Assembly (NCBI RefSeq): GCF_001612805.1
Contig: NZ_BDBD01000011.1
Span: 868,001-932,000, forward strand
Direction: 5' to 3'
From: Nocardia coubleae NBRC 108252
Lineage (GTDB): Bacteria > Actinomycetota > Actinomycetes > Mycobacteriales > Mycobacteriaceae
DNA: 64,000 nucleotides
The notes beneath the pieces are model-generated. The model saw only the letters and a list, made by a program, of their open reading frames with translations, was not told the origin of the DNA and did not search any database. The position numbers and the translations under genes were made by a program. Below are positions 63,621 through 64,000 of this stretch, piece after piece (positions within the stretch are counted from its first letter, which is position 1; the number at the start of each line of letters is the position of its first letter).

Positions 63621-63836
63621 TCAATTCTCCTCGGGGTCGTTTTCGTATTCGTATTCATCGCAGAACAGGTAACCGTTGCGGCCCCAGTCCTCGCGGCTGA
63701 CGTCGGTGAAAATGAAATTGATGGTCTGCGGTTTACATTTGGCGATGCGGGCAATTTCCGGGGTCAGCACCTTGATCATTTCGCGCTTCTGCTCCAAGGT
63801 GCGACCGGGGAACCAGTCGATTCTGACGAATGGCAT
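63621..63836 (-). CDS. 4-oxalocrotonate tautomerase-like protein
   Basis: 71 residues from the ATG at 63836 with GGAGG upstream. Pro2 (MPFVRIDWFPG) is the expected catalytic base, followed by EQKREMIKVLTPEIA and the family's INFIFTDVSREDWG strand. It isomerises enol and keto forms of a pathway intermediate. It ends one base before the LamB/YcsF start, so it belongs to the same operon. Confidence 0.88.
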   Translation of the reverse strand: MPFVRIDWFPGRTLEQKREMIKVLTPEIARIAKCKPQTINFIFTDVSREDWGRNGYLFCDEYEYENDPEEN

Positions 63837-63874
63837 GTTTCGGTCCTCCACAAAAAACTGGGGTCGACAAGTGT

Positions 63875-64000
63875 CTACGAGTGCGCGACTTTCGGTGTGT
63901 CTCCCGTCGGATCCACGTAGATGTCCTCGCCATCGATCTTGACCGGGTAACGTGCGAGTTCCGCGTGCCCCGGGTTGATGCCTTTGCACGTGTTCAGGTC
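63875..64000 (-). CDS. C-terminal part of a Rieske-like protein (partial, runs off the window)
   Basis: 41 residues in frame to a TAG at 63875. They read TCKGINPGHAELARYPVKID and then GEDIYVDPTGDTP, resembling the last strand of small Rieske [2Fe-2S] proteins, where a YPV-x-x-x-G-x-x-YVD ending is common. It is 38 bases upstream of the tautomerase gene on the same strand. The metal-binding motifs would lie beyond the window, so the assignment is tentative. Confidence 0.45.
   Translation of the reverse strand, partial: DLNTCKGINPGHAELARYPVKIDGEDIYVDPTGDTPKVAHS

Overview
The window is high-GC actinobacterial DNA. The gene content points to a mycolic-acid-containing member of Mycobacteriales, most likely Nocardia or a close relative such as Rhodococcus: a fadA/fadB pair of the same sizes as the M. 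tuberculosis pair, a WS/DGAT acyltransferase, an MCE remnant, an F420-type LLM oxidoreductase, a secreted esterase D/antigen-85-like hydrolase and many GTG/TTG starts. The assignment is an inference from gene families; no rRNA is present.

1-10.4 kb looks like ordinary chromosome. It holds a CHASE3 histidine kinase with a stand-alone response regulator, an anti-sigma kinase and a STAS antagonist, an acyl-CoA carboxylase beta subunit, a PucR regulator, a secreted esterase, an LLM oxidoreductase and an MscS channel. It ends at an intact tRNA-Pro(GGG).

10.5-44.4 kb is a genomic island. The 3' half of tRNA-Pro plus its terminator (10497-10583) is repeated directly at 44409-44495. Inside the left edge lie a transposase relic and resolvase, a two-HTH excisionase-like gene, a full tyrosine integrase, and a second recombinase operon whose integrase is cut off. 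The cargo has two metabolic blocks. The first (16.9-27.1 kb) is a seven-gene valine/branched-chain operon (mmsA, acyl-CoA dehydrogenase, hydrolase, mmsB, echA, fadA, fadB) with a divergent second acyl-CoA dehydrogenase. The second (27.5-40.1 kb) resembles the mycobacterial virS/mymA locus: an AraC regulator, aldehyde dehydrogenase, acyl-CoA ligase, Baeyer-Villiger-type monooxygenase, SRPBCC protein and WS/DGAT, facing an operon of a membrane protein, an SDR and a linalool dehydratase/isomerase-like enzyme under a TetR regulator. 40.0-44.4 kb is a scrap zone: MCE, MFS and other fragments, a tRNA-Ala-like 3' fragment, and an orphan type I-E CRISPR unit with one spacer.

44.5-45.7 kb, just outside the right repeat, carries broken copies of the same excisionase and integrase, then an acyl-CoA oxidase fragment. 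This suggests a second, decayed element in tandem.

45.8-64 kb is a nitrogen-compound catabolic region: an amidohydrolase, a two-component flavin monooxygenase (HpaB type plus flavin reductase), a cupin, a DUF2848 protein, a nitrilase, a GntR regulator and an MHS transporter. It continues with a PucR regulator, two separate KipI/KipA carboxyltransferase-like pairs, a semialdehyde dehydrogenase, biotin carboxylase, BCCP, a LamB/YcsF protein and a tautomerase. The amidohydrolase gene and the transporter operon are preceded by two similar leaders that share a 13-bp hairpin with compensatory base changes, a candidate shared cis-regulatory element.
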